Origin: Brachypodium distachyon
Taxonomy: Eukaryota; Streptophyta; Magnoliopsida; Poales; Poaceae
DNA length: 64,000 bases
Assembly: GCF_000005505.3 (NCBI RefSeq)
Contig: NC_016131.3
Coordinates: 3,816,001 to 3,880,000 of the forward strand
Direction: 5' to 3'
Part shown: in pieces, positions 11,133 through 38,782 of the stretch
Numbering within the stretch: the first letter of the stretch is position 1
Layout of the letters: every line of letters starts with the position of its first letter
Program-made: the position numbers and the translations under genes
Notes under the pieces: generated by a model
Told to the model about the DNA's origin: nothing
Seen by the model: only the letters and a program-made list of their open reading frames with translations
Databases searched by the model: none

Positions 11133-13892
11133 CTACCGGTAATAAGCCTGGTGAAAGACTGGGGCCATGGCATTGCCATAGGCTCCAAGACCACTGTTGT
11201 ATCCACCATAGACAGGGTAGGTCATCCGAGGGGATGGGTACGGCATTGCAAGGCCGACAGTAGGCACAGCTGGTGGGTATGGATATGCCTCCCTCATTGC
11301 AAGTGAGCTCTGGCCACAGTAAAGGGTGTGTCCAGCTGGACTGTCATAAGAGTAAGGAGATCCGGTACCATAAGAAGCGTGGGAGGATGGGGAGCGAATG
11401 AAGGTGGTGGTGCTGGTGGTGGCAGCAGGTGAAGATGGTGCACCAGTGCAGTCGTTGAGACCACCAGCCTTAGCAGGGGAAATTGCTCCTCCATTGCTTG
11501 CCCGTATGCGCTTGTTGGCCGGCTCAGAGGCACCACCGCTGGAACTGCTTGAAGCAGCCTTTTTCTTCTCTGTCTTGGCCATCTCCAATTCTTCCAGTCG
11601 TTTCCGGAGATCCTCCAATGGAAAATCTGGTTCGAGTTTGTGGTCCTCAACACACTTTATAACAGCTCGCAGCGCAGACTGCTCCTTCTTATTTGCATTG
11701 GTCTGCAAGAGAAGCAATATTATAACCTCTAATTAGCTACAAGAAACAGAGGAAGGCAGAGCAATTCTCACTGGAAGCCACAACAAAGAATTAATATATG
11801 GTACAAGCTAAAAGGAAGAGGTAAAGTAGTACAGCTGCACAAGACACATATCCATGAACTACTTGTAAACTTTCAGGCAGATGGCGCTGACTTCAGAAGG
11901 ATTACTGTTATTAGTTTAGACAATACTAGTGGTCTTACCCCAGATTGGCCGCAGCCAGTACTCAGGTTATCTGAAGTACATGATATCTTCTTGGAGTCCT
12001 CCAGGTAGGATTTCAAAAGAGGGACTGGGGAGAATTTTTCCAGAAGACCGGACTCAGATGCAAAGTTCACTGCATCAAGTTGTTGCCCCTTAGTGACAAG
12101 TTCTTCAATGATATCTGCAAACACAATTCAGGTCAGATAAAACAGCTTAACCCTCAACAGATTCACTTGAAAAGGATGACCAACCAATTGAAAATCAGGA
12201 GCAATAAACAATTACAGCCAATGGACACAAAGGTACAAGGCAGCATTAGCATGCATATGCGATCAGGCCAACCGAAATTATCCAGCCCACTAAGGTCATA
12301 GTTTCATACAGTAAAAGAAACAAATTACAAGACAAACCCAGAGGATAGTAGCTTTCTTGCACAAAGGAGTTGAAATATATAATAAAGGGATGCTGAAACA
12401 TATAATAAGTTTTTCATGATTTGGTGAGAACGTGCAACTCTTTGATGTGGAATTGTGGACCAAAAAATTGTACTGGCCGTTGATAAGGAAACAGACTAAA
12501 AACCTAGTAATTGTTTGATAAACAAAAAATAGATGAAAACTACTCCCTCCGTTCCATAATTCTTGTCGAAATATTACATGTATCTAGACATTTTTTACGA
12601 ATAGATACATCCATTTTTGGACAAATTTGAGACAAGAATTATGGAACGGAGGAACACCTATTTAATCTTCATCAACAGTCAATATGGTCCATGGTGTCCC
12701 AACTGTACATACACTTGTCACATTCCCAAAAAAACTAACCCAAGCATCGTTGCCCCCACGCTACCACAGAAACTTCCTTGTCAATTACTGCCTCAGAAAG
12801 ACTTGCTCAAAGAATCTAAATCTAACCTAGAGTCAAATCCAAAAATCCCTGTACAATCGAAAACACAAGATCTAGTGAACTCAAACAATTATATGCTCTG
12901 TGCGCCGCCTACCACTAACCCAGTTCATCATTTGAGTATTTGGTCTAGAGAAGAAGACATCTACGGAGTAGTAATCACCAGAGAGAAGAGAGTGCGAATA
13001 AATTACCATCCATTTCATCCTCGAGGCCAAGCGTGAGAGCAAGGCGTGGCATCTGCCTGCGCCAGGAGAAGCTCAGAACGATCCTCCTGTACAGCCCTCT
13101 GTCCTCCTTTTCTGCCACGGCGAAGGTGGCGACATGCTGCAGGAACGCGTGTGCATCCGGCGGCTTGGCGCCCTCCACCCCGCCCTTCCGCTCGGCCGCC
13201 TCCTTCCACTCCGTCGCCATCCCGCGCGCCCTCTCACGCGCCGCGCGCGGCACCATCGGCCGCGCCGCGCCGATCTCCGTGTCGGGATCCGCCAGTGCCG
13301 GCACCACCGCCTCTAATATCAGCACGCACGCCCACGCCAGGTCGGTGGGCGAACTCACGGCGCGCTTGTCGACGGGGAACACCTCGGAGACGGCGTCCAT
13401 CACGAACCGCGCCGGGTCGACGCAGAACTTGAGCGCGCCGGGCAGCTGGGCGCGGAGCGCGTCCACCTCCTTGCGGCGCTCGACGACGAAGCCGAGGAAG
13501 GCCGCGGAGTCCATGCTGGCGCAGAGCGACCTGAGGCCCTCGGCGACGGCGGCGTCCGACGAAGGCGAGGAGCGACCCCCCGCGGCGGCGCCCTCGGCCA
13601 GGGTTGAGTCGAGGCGGGAGATCGCGAGCGAGACGGAGCCGTCGATGGAGCGCTCCCGGCGGCGGAGCGCGTCGAGTCTGCGGGAGGCGCGGATTTCGAC
13701 GACGCGGCGCTTGGAACGGAGCGACTCGGAGCGGGACGCGATGCCGCGCTCCAGGGTGGCGAAGTGCTCGGTGAGCTGCTGGTACAGCCGCGTGCAGCTG
13801 GCCAGCAGCTCTTGCTGCCGCTGCAGCTCCGCGAAGCCGTCCCTCACCGCCTCGCTCGTCACCGCCGCCGCCGCCGCAGCCGGAGCGGCCAT
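11133..13892 (-). CDS. FRL4A: FRIGIDA-like protein (FRL4-type)
   Basis: Three exons join in frame: 13,892-13,007, 12,114-11,939 and 11,702-11,133, giving 543 aa. Both introns are GT-AG. The protein starts with an Ala-rich stretch and a coiled-coil (QRQQELLASCTRLYQQL, then RSESLRSKRR). The central FRIGIDA domain follows with the typical LCASMDSAAFLGFVVERRKE and DAHAFLQHVATF segments. The C-terminus is Ser/Pro/Tyr-rich (SPYSYDSP, YPVYGGYNSG). FRIGIDA-family proteins are plant nuclear scaffold proteins; FRI itself promotes FLC expression in Arabidopsis, while FRL4 members are widespread in cereals, where the role is poorly defined. The start was chosen at MAAPAAA because upstream codons run into UTR-like sequence. 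The first exon is very GC-rich, as usual for grass 5' exons. Intron 1 holds a MITE. Family call is strong; the 4A versus 4B assignment is tentative. Confidence 0.9.
12540..12652. mobile_element. Stowaway MITE in FRL intron 1
   Basis: The left terminus TACTCCCTCCGTTCCATAAT and its inverted partner ATTATGGAACGGAGGA near 12,652 enclose about 110 bp that fold into a hairpin. The last few bases of the right terminus are missing. Confidence 0.85.
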
Positions 13893-14731
13893 GGGCACGG
13901 CGGGCGGCGGCTGCGTCGGTGGAAACCCTAGCCCGATCCGCGAAACCCTAGAGCGAGTAATTTTTTCGGGGGATGCGAGGGTTTGCAATGGGGAAAGCGA
14001 GCGGAGGGGGAGAGCGACGGGGGTGGGGAATAAAGGCGGGGGAGACTGGAGAGGGGAGCTGGGGACAGAGTGCGAGGAGGCCGCGGGAAAGATGGGTCGG
14101 GTTCGCTTGTCGCTACAGCTACCGATCGAATGACGCCGCGAGCGGGAGGGATCTGGCTGTCAGTGAAAGGAACTGCAAAGAGGTGGGCAGAGGAAGGAGT
14201 GGGCCAAACCTCTCCCGGTACCACCCCACCTATCTACATCCACGATGTTGTCCACACATGTGTCCACTTCTACTTCTTAATCTCTCTGTACTTTTGCTAA
14301 TCCCTGGCACCCACGTTCTTTCTCTTCCGTTTCTCTCTCGTCTCTCTCTGTTCTCTATTCTCTTTCCTCCCCTTCTTCTTTCTTCGTCCAGCAAGAGCCC
14401 AAGTGCCATGGCAGGGGAGACCGACTCCGTTGCTGCGGCGCTCGCGGCCCCTCCTTCTCCTCGTCCATCCCGTCCCCGTCCGGCACGAAACGGGCTCCCG
14501 CCGAGCTGCTGCTCCGCGTAATGCTGCTCTATGTGCCGCGAGGTGCTGGTCCGCGAGCTTCTGCTCCCCATGCTGCGAGCTGCTGTTCCGCGTGCCGGGA
14601 TGCCATGGCCATTGCTACTTCCGATGCTCCGCCACCACTTCTTCGTGCTCTCCCTCGCCAAGCCCCGCGTCCTCCTCGTCCCTTTTGGATTTTCTGGTGT
14701 GAATTTGATGTATGTGCTACTATTTGGGATG
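13893..14731. promoter_or_regulatory. FRL upstream region; possible divergent short transcript
   Basis: GC-rich sequence directly upstream of the FRL start on the minus strand contains two AACCCTAG-type words near 13,924 and 13,943 (telo-box-like). A pyrimidine tract (about 14,310-14,395) precedes ATG at 14,408 on the plus strand, but the following frame is only 37 codons and is not conserved-looking. The 14,490-14,600 part has imperfect GCTGCT/CCGCG repeats. I see no convincing second gene. Confidence 0.35.
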
Positions 14732-15330
14732 AGTACATGATGTATCTAGCTGGTACTTGCATTTTTCTTGTTCACGTCTATTTGGTACATGGGATGAGTA
14801 TTTGGTACTTGCTTTTGCCTGCTAGCTAGCTGAAAAGTCCGTAGTTTGCTGCGTATTTCTTTTTTTCTATGTATTTATATTGTGGATCGATGTACTCGCA
14901 TTACAAATTGATAAGGTATTTATCATATTTGTGATGTAATTTTTGAGTACCATCATGTACCATGGATACATGACGAGGTACTAATTTTTTATGAATGTTT
15001 GAACTGTGATATTTTTTAGTCCATGATGTACAATTATGAGTTGATGTACACACTATTTACACATGAGGTACTCAATTTTGATAAATCGTACATGACGAGA
15101 TACTATGATTTGATGAATGTTTGTGTTTTCATTTTCCGGTACATGACGTACAATTATGAGTTGATGTACTTTGATTTGAGTACCATCACGTACAACTAAG
15201 TATTGAAGAGGTACTCGTCTTCTTTTGGTAGATGTTCATTCTGTGATTTGAGTACTGTCATGTACTCTCGTTAGTAACGATGGGTACATTACGAAACGAT
15301 CAATGTACCGTCATTTGTTGTACATGTACA
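14732..15330. repeat. GTAC-rich degenerate tandem repeat
   Basis: I count 24 GTAC tetramers in about 600 bp, against roughly 2 expected by chance. Many sit in recurring contexts such as GAGTACCATCATGTAC, GATGTACAATTATGAGTTGATGTAC and GAGGTACT, with loose units of about 110-130 bp. GTAC is the core of SBP-box (SPL) binding sites and of copper-response elements in plants, but a decayed satellite explains the pattern equally well. Confidence 0.7.
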
Positions 15331-16484
15331 GTGACTCACTAAAATATGTCCCATGAGTAAATTATTTTGACTTTTAAAATTTGAGCAACAAAAGAAGAGA
15401 GGACAAAGAGAAGCAAAGAAAATACAAAAAATTGGTACTGGTCAAGTCTAAAAGGAAAAGAAAATCCTGACACAAAAGCATTAATAAGCCTGTCACAAAT
15501 ACTACCTTTTTGTTAATCATTTTTCTCTAATACTCTTTCTCCCAAATGTGTGGTCCCTACGGTTGGGGGTAGATGCCCTGGGTGGCACAGCCACGGCTGA
15601 GTGGGCGTAGACTTGAGCAGAAAAGGTGAAGGCGTGGTGTGAGATGCAGGAGGAACAGTAGGAGTGGTCGGCAGCGCCTGCGCGCGTCTTTGATGAGGAG
15701 CACGCGAGGTGATTCGGCTCCGGACAGGTAACGAAGACTAGTCAAAGCGCGTTCTTGGACATTTTTCATATGCCTGCCACTCGCAACATATCTCAACAAA
15801 TGTCTTGGTTGGCCGTTGGCAGGCAAGGATTTAACACCGGTTTCTATTCAATGCTAAGTTAAGATTTATAAAGTACATTGAACTGAATAAGTTAAGCTTT
15901 ATAAAGTATTTCTAGAATACAGCTTTATAAAGTATTGAACTGAATAAGTTAAGCTTGCAACACTTGTTGCGAATCGGAGGGAGTAACAAAAACAAACAAA
16001 ATGCTTATTCACACCAACAGGGGGCAAGATTTATTCAACATCGAAGTCAAGTTACCACAGCACCAGAAGCACTAGACAGCCTTGTCACAACGCACACAAA
16101 GGAGATGGGGTCCAGCCCTCGCAACCGGCAAGGGCAATTGTTCAGCACCAAAAAACAAAAACAAAAAACAGCTCCAGTTACAGATGTACAATGGCAGTGG
16201 TTGTTACCCTCTGCTCACATAGTCACATTCTGTCCTAAGAACTAAAATGGCTTCCATCTAAATTATTGTCCTGAAATGTTAGTCCTTTCGACGTGATACA
16301 ACAATCCAGCAATGGGATATAAATTAACAGGGCGCACATAAAAACATACCCCTATGGCTGCTTTCAACAGGAATATGTTGTGTTGAGTGGATCCCCAAGT
16401 AGCAGCATGCCTGTGCACATGAGACACGATGCATCATTTTGCCAGCAATTCGGTAAATCGCTTGGGCCGAGGATTCTCCATGAT
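15331..16484. other. Intergenic sequence and XRN 3' UTR
   Basis: No supported gene. At 15,855-15,955 a word GCTTTATAAAGTATT and AACTGAATAAGTTAA recur two to three times. The part below 16,485 is probably the 3' UTR of the XRN gene on the minus strand. Confidence 0.4.
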
Positions 16485-27171
<10,687 letters not shown>

Positions 27172-27319
27172 CTCTCGGAACCTTACCGCCGGATCCCTCT
27201 CCTCTCGCCTCGCCTCCTCCTCCCTCTTCCGGGGTAGCGCTTCAGGCTAGCTTCTAGCGCGGCGGAGCGGGGTCTCCTCCCTCTTCTTCTTCTCTCTTCT
27301 CGGCTTTCGATCTGGATAC

Positions 27320-27337
27320 GGGGGGGGGGGGGGGGGG
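27320..27337. repeat. Run of 18 G residues upstream of XRN
   Basis: An uninterrupted G18 run, flanked by further G-runs, lies about 150 bp upstream of the XRN start. On the sense strand of XRN it is a C-run, so it could form a G-quadruplex on the template strand near the transcription start. The run length may be imprecise in the assembly. Confidence 0.75.
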
Positions 27338-28834
27338 AGGGAGCGTAGGGGGAAGAAAGGGGTCTCCTCCGCGCGTGCGACGTGCGTGCGAGACGGAGCT
27401 GGTGGTTGCGTTGCGTGGTTGAGTTCGGCTCGGTCGCTGCGGCTTGTACTTGTGTTTGTGTAGCGCGATCCGAGCTGATCGGTCAGGATGGTAACGTGGC
27501 CTTCATATCGATATCACGGTAACAATCGCTTCCTTTGATTTTAGGGGTCACAAATTTCTTTCAAACTAAACGAGTCTACACGATGAAATATGTCTAAACA
27601 AAATTGTGACATTTGTTTTGGAACTGACGTAGTAAATACACACTCAGACAAGACTCTCTACTATCCCACCGACTAGGTCTCCTGTCTTTTCAATCATGCA
27701 CATCGTTGTTGATGTGGCTTACTATCCTAAGGAGATGATTCGAAACGGAACTGATATGAGATGACACGGGTCTGTTCTCGACGATTGTGTCTAGAACGCA
27801 AGCTTTGAATCTCCTGCTTAGTGAAACAGAGGCCCTTCGGCTAAGGCCCCAATTAGTGATATAAGTTGTCGCTCATGTGCTATCTCTATATCATGATTCC
27901 ATGGAGCCTGCATAAGCAATGGAGTATAGGATCAATTATGAAACTCGTGTGTAATTCCATTGCTCACGAGTGTTAACATCTCGTTGTGACATTCAGATTG
28001 GTTTTTGGTGATACGTGTTCATTGATTTGTACAAGCTAACGGAGTAGTTCATGAGTTGGAACGCATTTCAAAAGGATGGCTTTCAAAAGTGTGCATGTAT
28101 ATGAAGCTACGACTCTCTAGACTTGATTGTACATTTGATTGTTTGTGATTTTTAATCACCAGATGATAAAAAGCTAGCCTCTGAGTTATTTTCAAGGACA
28201 AAGTGAAACATTTCAAGTACTAGGTCCTTATGTCTTGTCCTGTGTTGATTGACAACATATTTTGTTGAGTGCACGGAGCGAAGAAACGGTCGAGTCATCG
28301 AAATTCTGATGGTTTATCTCCCACCAAAAAATTTCAGACGGTACAGATAAGCATTGCACATTTCTTTACCATTCTTCATGTTAGCACCGTCATCGCATAT
28401 GGTGTTCTAATGTTGAAATATTTTTAGGAGGTCTCGGAGAAAAAAGTTGCACACACTCGTGGGTGAAGTATATTGCATACGTGCACTCATAATTTATAAC
28501 ATTAAGAAGAACAATCATGAAGACAGGCCATTGAAAAAAAAAAGGCCCCAATGAATATCAGTGCACTGTGCTTCACCAATGCACCAAGGATAAAATACAC
28601 ACAAAAACATATCTTAAAAAGGTGTTGTTTTTTCTTAAGGCCTTATTAGGTTTGGAACCAATCCCATTGAATTAAGAAGAATTAAGCAATCTCGAGGACA
28701 AAAATGAACGACAAATCTACAATCCCTCTCTTTTTTTTGAGGGAAATCTACAATCCCAAGAGGCCCAACAGGCCCTAAGGCGAACCAAAGTCTCGATAAG
28801 TGGAATAAACGACGGAAGGCAAGGTTCCTGTAAC
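27338..28834. other. Intergenic region between XRN and RPS18
   Basis: The region separates two divergently transcribed genes. The first part holds the XRN upstream sequence; the rest is AT-rich with no ORF of note and no element I can delimit. Confidence 0.4.
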
Positions 28835-28943
28835 GGCCCATTTGAGGCCTACCAAAGCCCAACACCACGGAGTTCGCAGATATCCGCACTCCACAAGATC
28901 ACAGCCGTCCGATAAAGCTAGGGTTTCATCCTTTGGTATATAA
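28835..28943 (+). promoter_or_regulatory. RPS18 promoter: site II, telo-box and TATA
   Basis: GGCCCA at 28,835-28,840 and AAGCCCA near 28,855 are site II-type elements. TAGGGTTT at 28,919-28,926 is a telo-box in reverse orientation. TATATAA at 28,937-28,943 is a TATA box. The telo-box plus site II pair is the hallmark of plant ribosomal protein gene promoters linked to growth and TCP factors. The spacing to the ATG at 29,048 leaves a leader of about 70-80 nt. Confidence 0.75.
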
Positions 28944-29047
28944 TCGTCCTCGCAACCCCGCTTGCAAAACCTTAGTCGCGCGAACTCCCACCCCTGCCTC
29001 CTGCCCCCCTGCGAGAGCCGCCGCCGCCGCAGCCGCCGACCGCAGCC

Positions 29048-30666
<1,619 letters not shown>

Positions 30667-31974
30667 GCTTTATGTTGACCTCGCATATCTTGTCCCTACA
30701 TCTGTGTTGGTCATTTGGAGAGTCTTAATGAAGTGTCCCCGTTTAGACTATAACCTTGGATGATGTTTTGCCCTAGATACTATTTTGCAGTTCTGCAACT
30801 TCAATATATTGTATCCTGAATTCCTTTTTGAACTCCAAGAGTACTTTCGTTCCCATGATCCTGTTGTGGATCGTCTCCTTTCAATGTTTGATGCAGATGC
30901 ATGGCTTAGAGCTTATAAGTGTTTTGCCCGTTTCTGTGCGCAATCATTTCAGTCAATGCATCTCAATGCTGTCTGCTGTGATGTCCCAGCTCTTTGCCAA
31001 GGTTTGGAAATGCTTTTGATCTTAACGGGCACCTTTCATGTTCTTTCTGTTGATCGTATTTATTCCACTCTGGCATTTGGTATTATGATAGAGCACAAAA
31101 ATTGTGGTGGGTGTACCGTGTATGGCGGCTGTGCTTGTGCAAAATGGTTCGGTCGCTGGCATGCTTGAGTGTCTGGCTGAGTTGCCACTCAGGATTATCG
31201 TTAGATTTTTTGACACTGTACTAGAACAATTTTGAGATGGGACTCGTGGACTCAGGCCTGTGCTTATGAGTTCTGAAATTGACATTTTGTAACCTGCAAC
31301 CTGTTTCGTTACGGAATTCGCAGCTGGCATGTTGGTGTATGATTTCTCCACTCAGCGTCCTCAGGATTATGGCTAGATCAGCTTTGCCACTTTAGAAGCA
31401 TTTTACATATCCTGCCTTTACCACTTCCTAAACTATATACACATTTGCTGGAGAGGTTTGTGGAAGACTGCCAAGTGCATGATGACAGTGCTAACTGCAA
31501 GCTAGAGGAGTCACGCAGGCGTAGCTCTGAGTATTTTTCTTCTCACTCGCTTTATCTTTTCTCTATTCTCTGTGCCTGCTGTACATTGTGATTTGTTAAT
31601 TTGGGTGGTCTCACAGCTTAGCAATCTCGAGGTGTCACGTAGCTCCAATTTCTAGTTTTTGTGCATCATCATGTTTGTTCCTCGACTATCGTTGATTCGT
31701 TTCTGCCTACCACTGCAACTTGCTGTTCTAAGTTTTAAAGTAGCATCACCAACACGATAAATTCAATACGGAGTGGAGTAGATCTTAACAGAAAGTTGCC
31801 AGGAGTTTATTTTTACTTCTAAGTGGTCGTCCTAATCAACATCCAGATTGGCTTATAAGTATGGCCTTTACACCATACGAAGGTAGACGTTGACTTCAGT
31901 GTATAAGTTCCTGTAATAAAAAAAAATATCATCGTACCAAAAAGCTATATACAGTAGAAAATTTTATTGTTTTT
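30667..31974. other. RPS18 3' UTR and intergenic sequence
   Basis: The first few hundred bases are probably 3' UTR. ORFs in the rest are short and unlike known proteins. No repeat is recognised. Confidence 0.4.
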
Positions 31975-33303
31975 AACTTCCTGGATACGGGGAGCGGTAG
32001 AATACAAAGCACGAGCAGCGTCCGCGTCGCTCCAGGAGGGGCGGCTCGGGCGTGACCTAAGCGCCGCCGCCGCCAGACCCCTCCACCCTTCCTCCTGTCC
32101 CTCGCCGCCGCCGGATGACGCTGCCGGGCTAAGCCCGTGTGGGCGACGGTGGCGGCGGGGCTTGGCTGGCATCTGGAAGTGGCGAAGGGGCGCGGGTCGG
32201 CGGCGGCGGCTCTGGCAACCCTTGGTCTTGTGGCGGCGGCGCGCAGCTGCTAGGAAGGCTGCAAGCAGGCTGCGGGCCTGGATCTGGGCCGGCTACGGGC
32301 TGGATCTGAGTCGTCCCGGGGAGGGCGTGCGGCCGTGTGCAGGTGACTGGGCTCCGACGACTGTGCTCTCTGTGCTCCGTGGAAGGGTTTCGGCGCTGTG
32401 TGGCAGTGCGGAGGCGCTGCCATCGCTGAACTCGATGGTTCACATGGGCAGCGGCTTGTTGTTCCCTGCGTTGATGGTGGGCTGCAAGGTGATGGAAGAC
32501 AGTGTGGTCTGTGACAGTTGCAACTTCGGCAGGTTCCGGGGTTTGCCTTCATTGGCATCTGATCTGAGTTCCGGCGGGTCATGGGTTAGCCTGTGTTTGG
32601 TTTGAGGTGCTGTGGCCTTCTGGTGTTGTCTGGGCATGGTTCCACGGCGAGCTGCTGAGGTGAGTTCTGTGGAAAGCTGCTGATTTGAAGTGCCAACACA
32701 TGTTTGGGGGCTTGTCTGTGTGATGAAGGTAGTAGGCGTGCGTCTGCCATGTCACGGCGTGATCAGAGCTTCAGTGTTGAGAGGTCTCTTCTGTGTCCAT
32801 ATATGGTGAAGTCGGAGTCGCCGGTCCGAGGGAGCGAGGGACTGTTTGTCGATGACGATGCCAACGTGGCGGACGTGTCGGGTGCCTCTTGCAACTTGAT
32901 GGTGATGGTGCCTCGTGATTGGAAGTTGATGTGAAGCTTGTCACCAGATTCGAAGTGGCCTTGTTGGCGTGTTGGTCGATTGTTTGGCATAGGCCGGTGC
33001 AAGTTCTAGGTGGCTGTTGCGGCGAAGGCTCTGTTGGTGGTCATTTGTGGTGAAGTCGGAGTCGCCAGCTCGGGGAGTGATGTGTGATGACGATGACACC
33101 TGCGGGCAACCTCAACGACGGTCATTTCCCAGCAGTTTGTGTGGAGTGTGTATGGGTAGCCAGGTCGGCTAGTGGTGTCCTCGGGGCCATACCGGTTTTT
33201 GCCCGGTTTTTCATAAATTAACCGGGCGTAGAAACTTCTTCTTTTTTAATGAGACGAGGCAAAGCTTTTGCCTCCGTTTCGAAAAAAAAAACTTCCTGGA
33301 TAC
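31975..33303 (+). mobile_element. Poly(A)-tailed retroposon (LINE-like) with target-site duplication
   Basis: The 14-bp word AACTTCCTGGATAC occurs at 31,975-31,988 and again at 33,290-33,303. The enclosed 1.3 kb is GC-rich (GGCGGCGG-type) at its start and ends in ATGAGACGAGGCAAAGCTTTTGCCTCCG-like sequence followed by an A-run, the usual 3' end of grass LINE-derived elements. There is no reverse-transcriptase ORF, so it is a non-autonomous or internally deleted copy moved by LINE machinery. Words such as GTCGGAGTCGCC occur twice inside (near 32,811 and 33,054). Confidence 0.85.
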
Positions 33304-35717
33304 AAATATAAATCCTGAAAGGAATTCTGTGACTATCATCCAACGCTGGCTCTAGAACAGTGACCCAGAAGACTCGGTGACAAGTTGGGTGTATACCAAG
33401 GTTGGAACCTTTCTTTTGAGTGTGCTTTACTGGCCTAATGCAGCGTGATGCTTCACCCATGATACATCCATAAAGGCCTAGTAGTGATCTATGCATTGCC
33501 CATGAAAGAAACACAAGTAACCCATCCATCTATGGACAAATTCTAAACCAACTGGGCACCACCCGCGGGTGGTGATGCTGCTGGACTCCAATTGCGCCAA
33601 TTTGCACGACGTATCCCGCGGGTCTCCCCCCGGTGACGTGAGGACGATGCGGCTGCGTCATAACTCATAATTCATGGCCCGTAGCTTTCCGTTGCGCAAC
33701 ACATTTGGTTTGGATTTGAAGAATGCCAGGTGTTTCTTCACATATGGACCGTCTTCTTTAGAGGACATGTTAATCACATGGTTACGAGGACATGTGAATC
33801 ACAACATGACACGGTAATCTTTTCTCCGATGTGAGAAGTCTCTTGAACTCAATTGGTTGGTGGGTTAGCATCTTGGTTCATCTCCTTACGTACTCTGTCG
33901 TACCAGAATTATGTGGCTGGGAGTTTTGTGCCATAGGGACTCTCATGAATTCTGTCCATAGTTCCATATGGACGAGGGGGGTGCCAATGGCCAAGTCATT
34001 TCTAGAAATTATGGAACAAAGAGAGGAAATAACCAAAGGAGAGTGGACCCTTTACTACCCAATTGGCCCCCGAATAGCATGGCTGCGTGGAATTGGAATG
34101 AGATGCAAGTGCAACACGCCCAACTCAACCGGAATCATATGTGCATTTCCAGTCGCCAAGACTTTGGGAGAACCTACATTTCCGATTCCCCCATATCTCC
34201 GGACACATTCCACACATATCATTCCGAACCGTCTCTCCTCTATAAAATCCCACATAACCCTCTGCCCGAATGTCATAACAGCGTGGACGAAATTCCCCAG
34301 CCGCTTCTTCGCTCGCTCAGTACTCCAATCAGGTGTGAAAACAAAGTCTTATACTGCCTTCTCCTTAAATTTGAAATCTGATTGTTCTAACGTTATATAC
34401 ATGATCAAGAAAAGGTTATATTGTTCTCGACTTTGTAGTTCTAAATGTTCCCTTCTAGAGCTTTTGTACACGTCTGTGCATCTGTGATGATATCTATCTT
34501 TAATTAATCCAGGCTTTGAACTGAAAATATTGGCTTCATTATCATATCTGTTGTGATAGTGCTTTACTGGCCTACTCTTATTTTTTTTCATTCTTTTTAG
34601 AGCATCACAAAAACAAGCAACAAAAAGAACAATAATGCAGGTATTGTAAAATCTGGAATCTTGAGATTGTGGAATGTAGGCAGCTAAACCACTTTCAATC
34701 CATCTATGATTTTTCTAGGTGGTGTCGGATTGTCTTGCTCCCCCAATTCTTCCTGCTTTTCAGCAAGGTGCACTCGGCTTGCTGGAACTTATGCCTTCTT
34801 ATCCTATAGCTGACATAATATAAAACTGTACTCACAAGTTCATTTAATTATCCCTGATTTAGAGTCTGCACTGCCCACATATATATATCATGGCATGTGA
34901 TCTCTCTCTTCTCCACATGAGACAACAATATATTTTTTAGGTGATTATTTTCTTTCAAGGCGAGTCACAAAAATAGATATGGCATATGCTTCACATGCCG
35001 CAGTGCCTGCCTGGACCAGGTCCAAGTTTGGCCGATAAATCGTCTCATTTTTTCTTAATTTTTCTACCACATTTTTCTTATTTTAAAAATTAATTTTGTG
35101 TTACGATCTGAATGCGAAACCGGGTTAGCTGAATAATTCCCCAGCGTTTCACGGTCTGAGTCAGCCACGTGCTTTTTCCAACTTGTTCATCTCCTGATCT
35201 TGGCCGTGGAATCGTACTATTTGTATTTCAGCCGTCTTTAAATGGATATAAGGTAGAGAATCATCCATCTTTCGCTTCAAATTTTTTTATCTTGTCAGCG
35301 GTCACATGTGCTTGTTCATCGTCAGCATATCATCAACTGCATATGGCTGGCAAGCTTCAGTACAGGCACAGCCGAGTACATGCATAACGGAATGAGTAAT
35401 CGGTTATTGCTGCATGGAGAGGAACACGCCTTTTACCGATTCTTGGCTGAATTGCATGATGTTTTCAAGAAATAAAAAAAAACAATCAGAGATGATATTT
35501 AGTAATTAAAATATTAATAAAGGTAGTAATAAATTTGATCGATATAATTAATGATGAGTAAATTAAAATATTAATAATATATTAATAAAATAAATATGTT
35601 GATGAACTAATAATATTTTAAAATAGCGATACTCAATTAATATTGAAATAAAATTTGATTGATATTGATTTTTTTGGCTCGGTATAGAAGCTGTGATAGC
35701 TCTGTGTGACTGTGTGC
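33304..35717. other. Intergenic region upstream of GDH
   Basis: No gene is supported. A TATAAAA-like word near 34,240 with a short pyrimidine-rich leader and a potential splice donor (CAG|GTGTG near 34,330) could be an old or alternative promoter, but nothing ties it to GDH. The 35,460-35,690 part is very AT-rich with many TTAATAAT/AATTAATA repeats. Confidence 0.35.

Positions 35718-38782
<3,065 letters not shown>

Noticed and set aside
13033..14133. Long plus-strand ORF of 366 codons over the FRL first exon
   Set aside because: It is the antisense shadow of the GC-rich FRL exon 1, with Arg/Ser-rich composition and no known domain.
14408..14521. Short ORF starting MAGETDSVAAA after a pyrimidine-rich leader
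   Set aside because: Only 37 codons, followed by repetitive GC-rich sequence; it may be a uORF or chance, and no homologue is recalled.
15557..15826. 89-codon minus-strand ORF
   Set aside because: No recognisable motif; flanked by repeats and not supported by splice or promoter signals.
31967..32605. 212-codon ORF in the retroposon
   Set aside because: GC-rich low-complexity translation within a non-coding retroposon; frame and composition do not suggest a protein.
33831..34487. 218-codon ORF upstream of GDH
   Set aside because: No recognisable domain, no conservation signal visible and no splice or promoter context that supports it.
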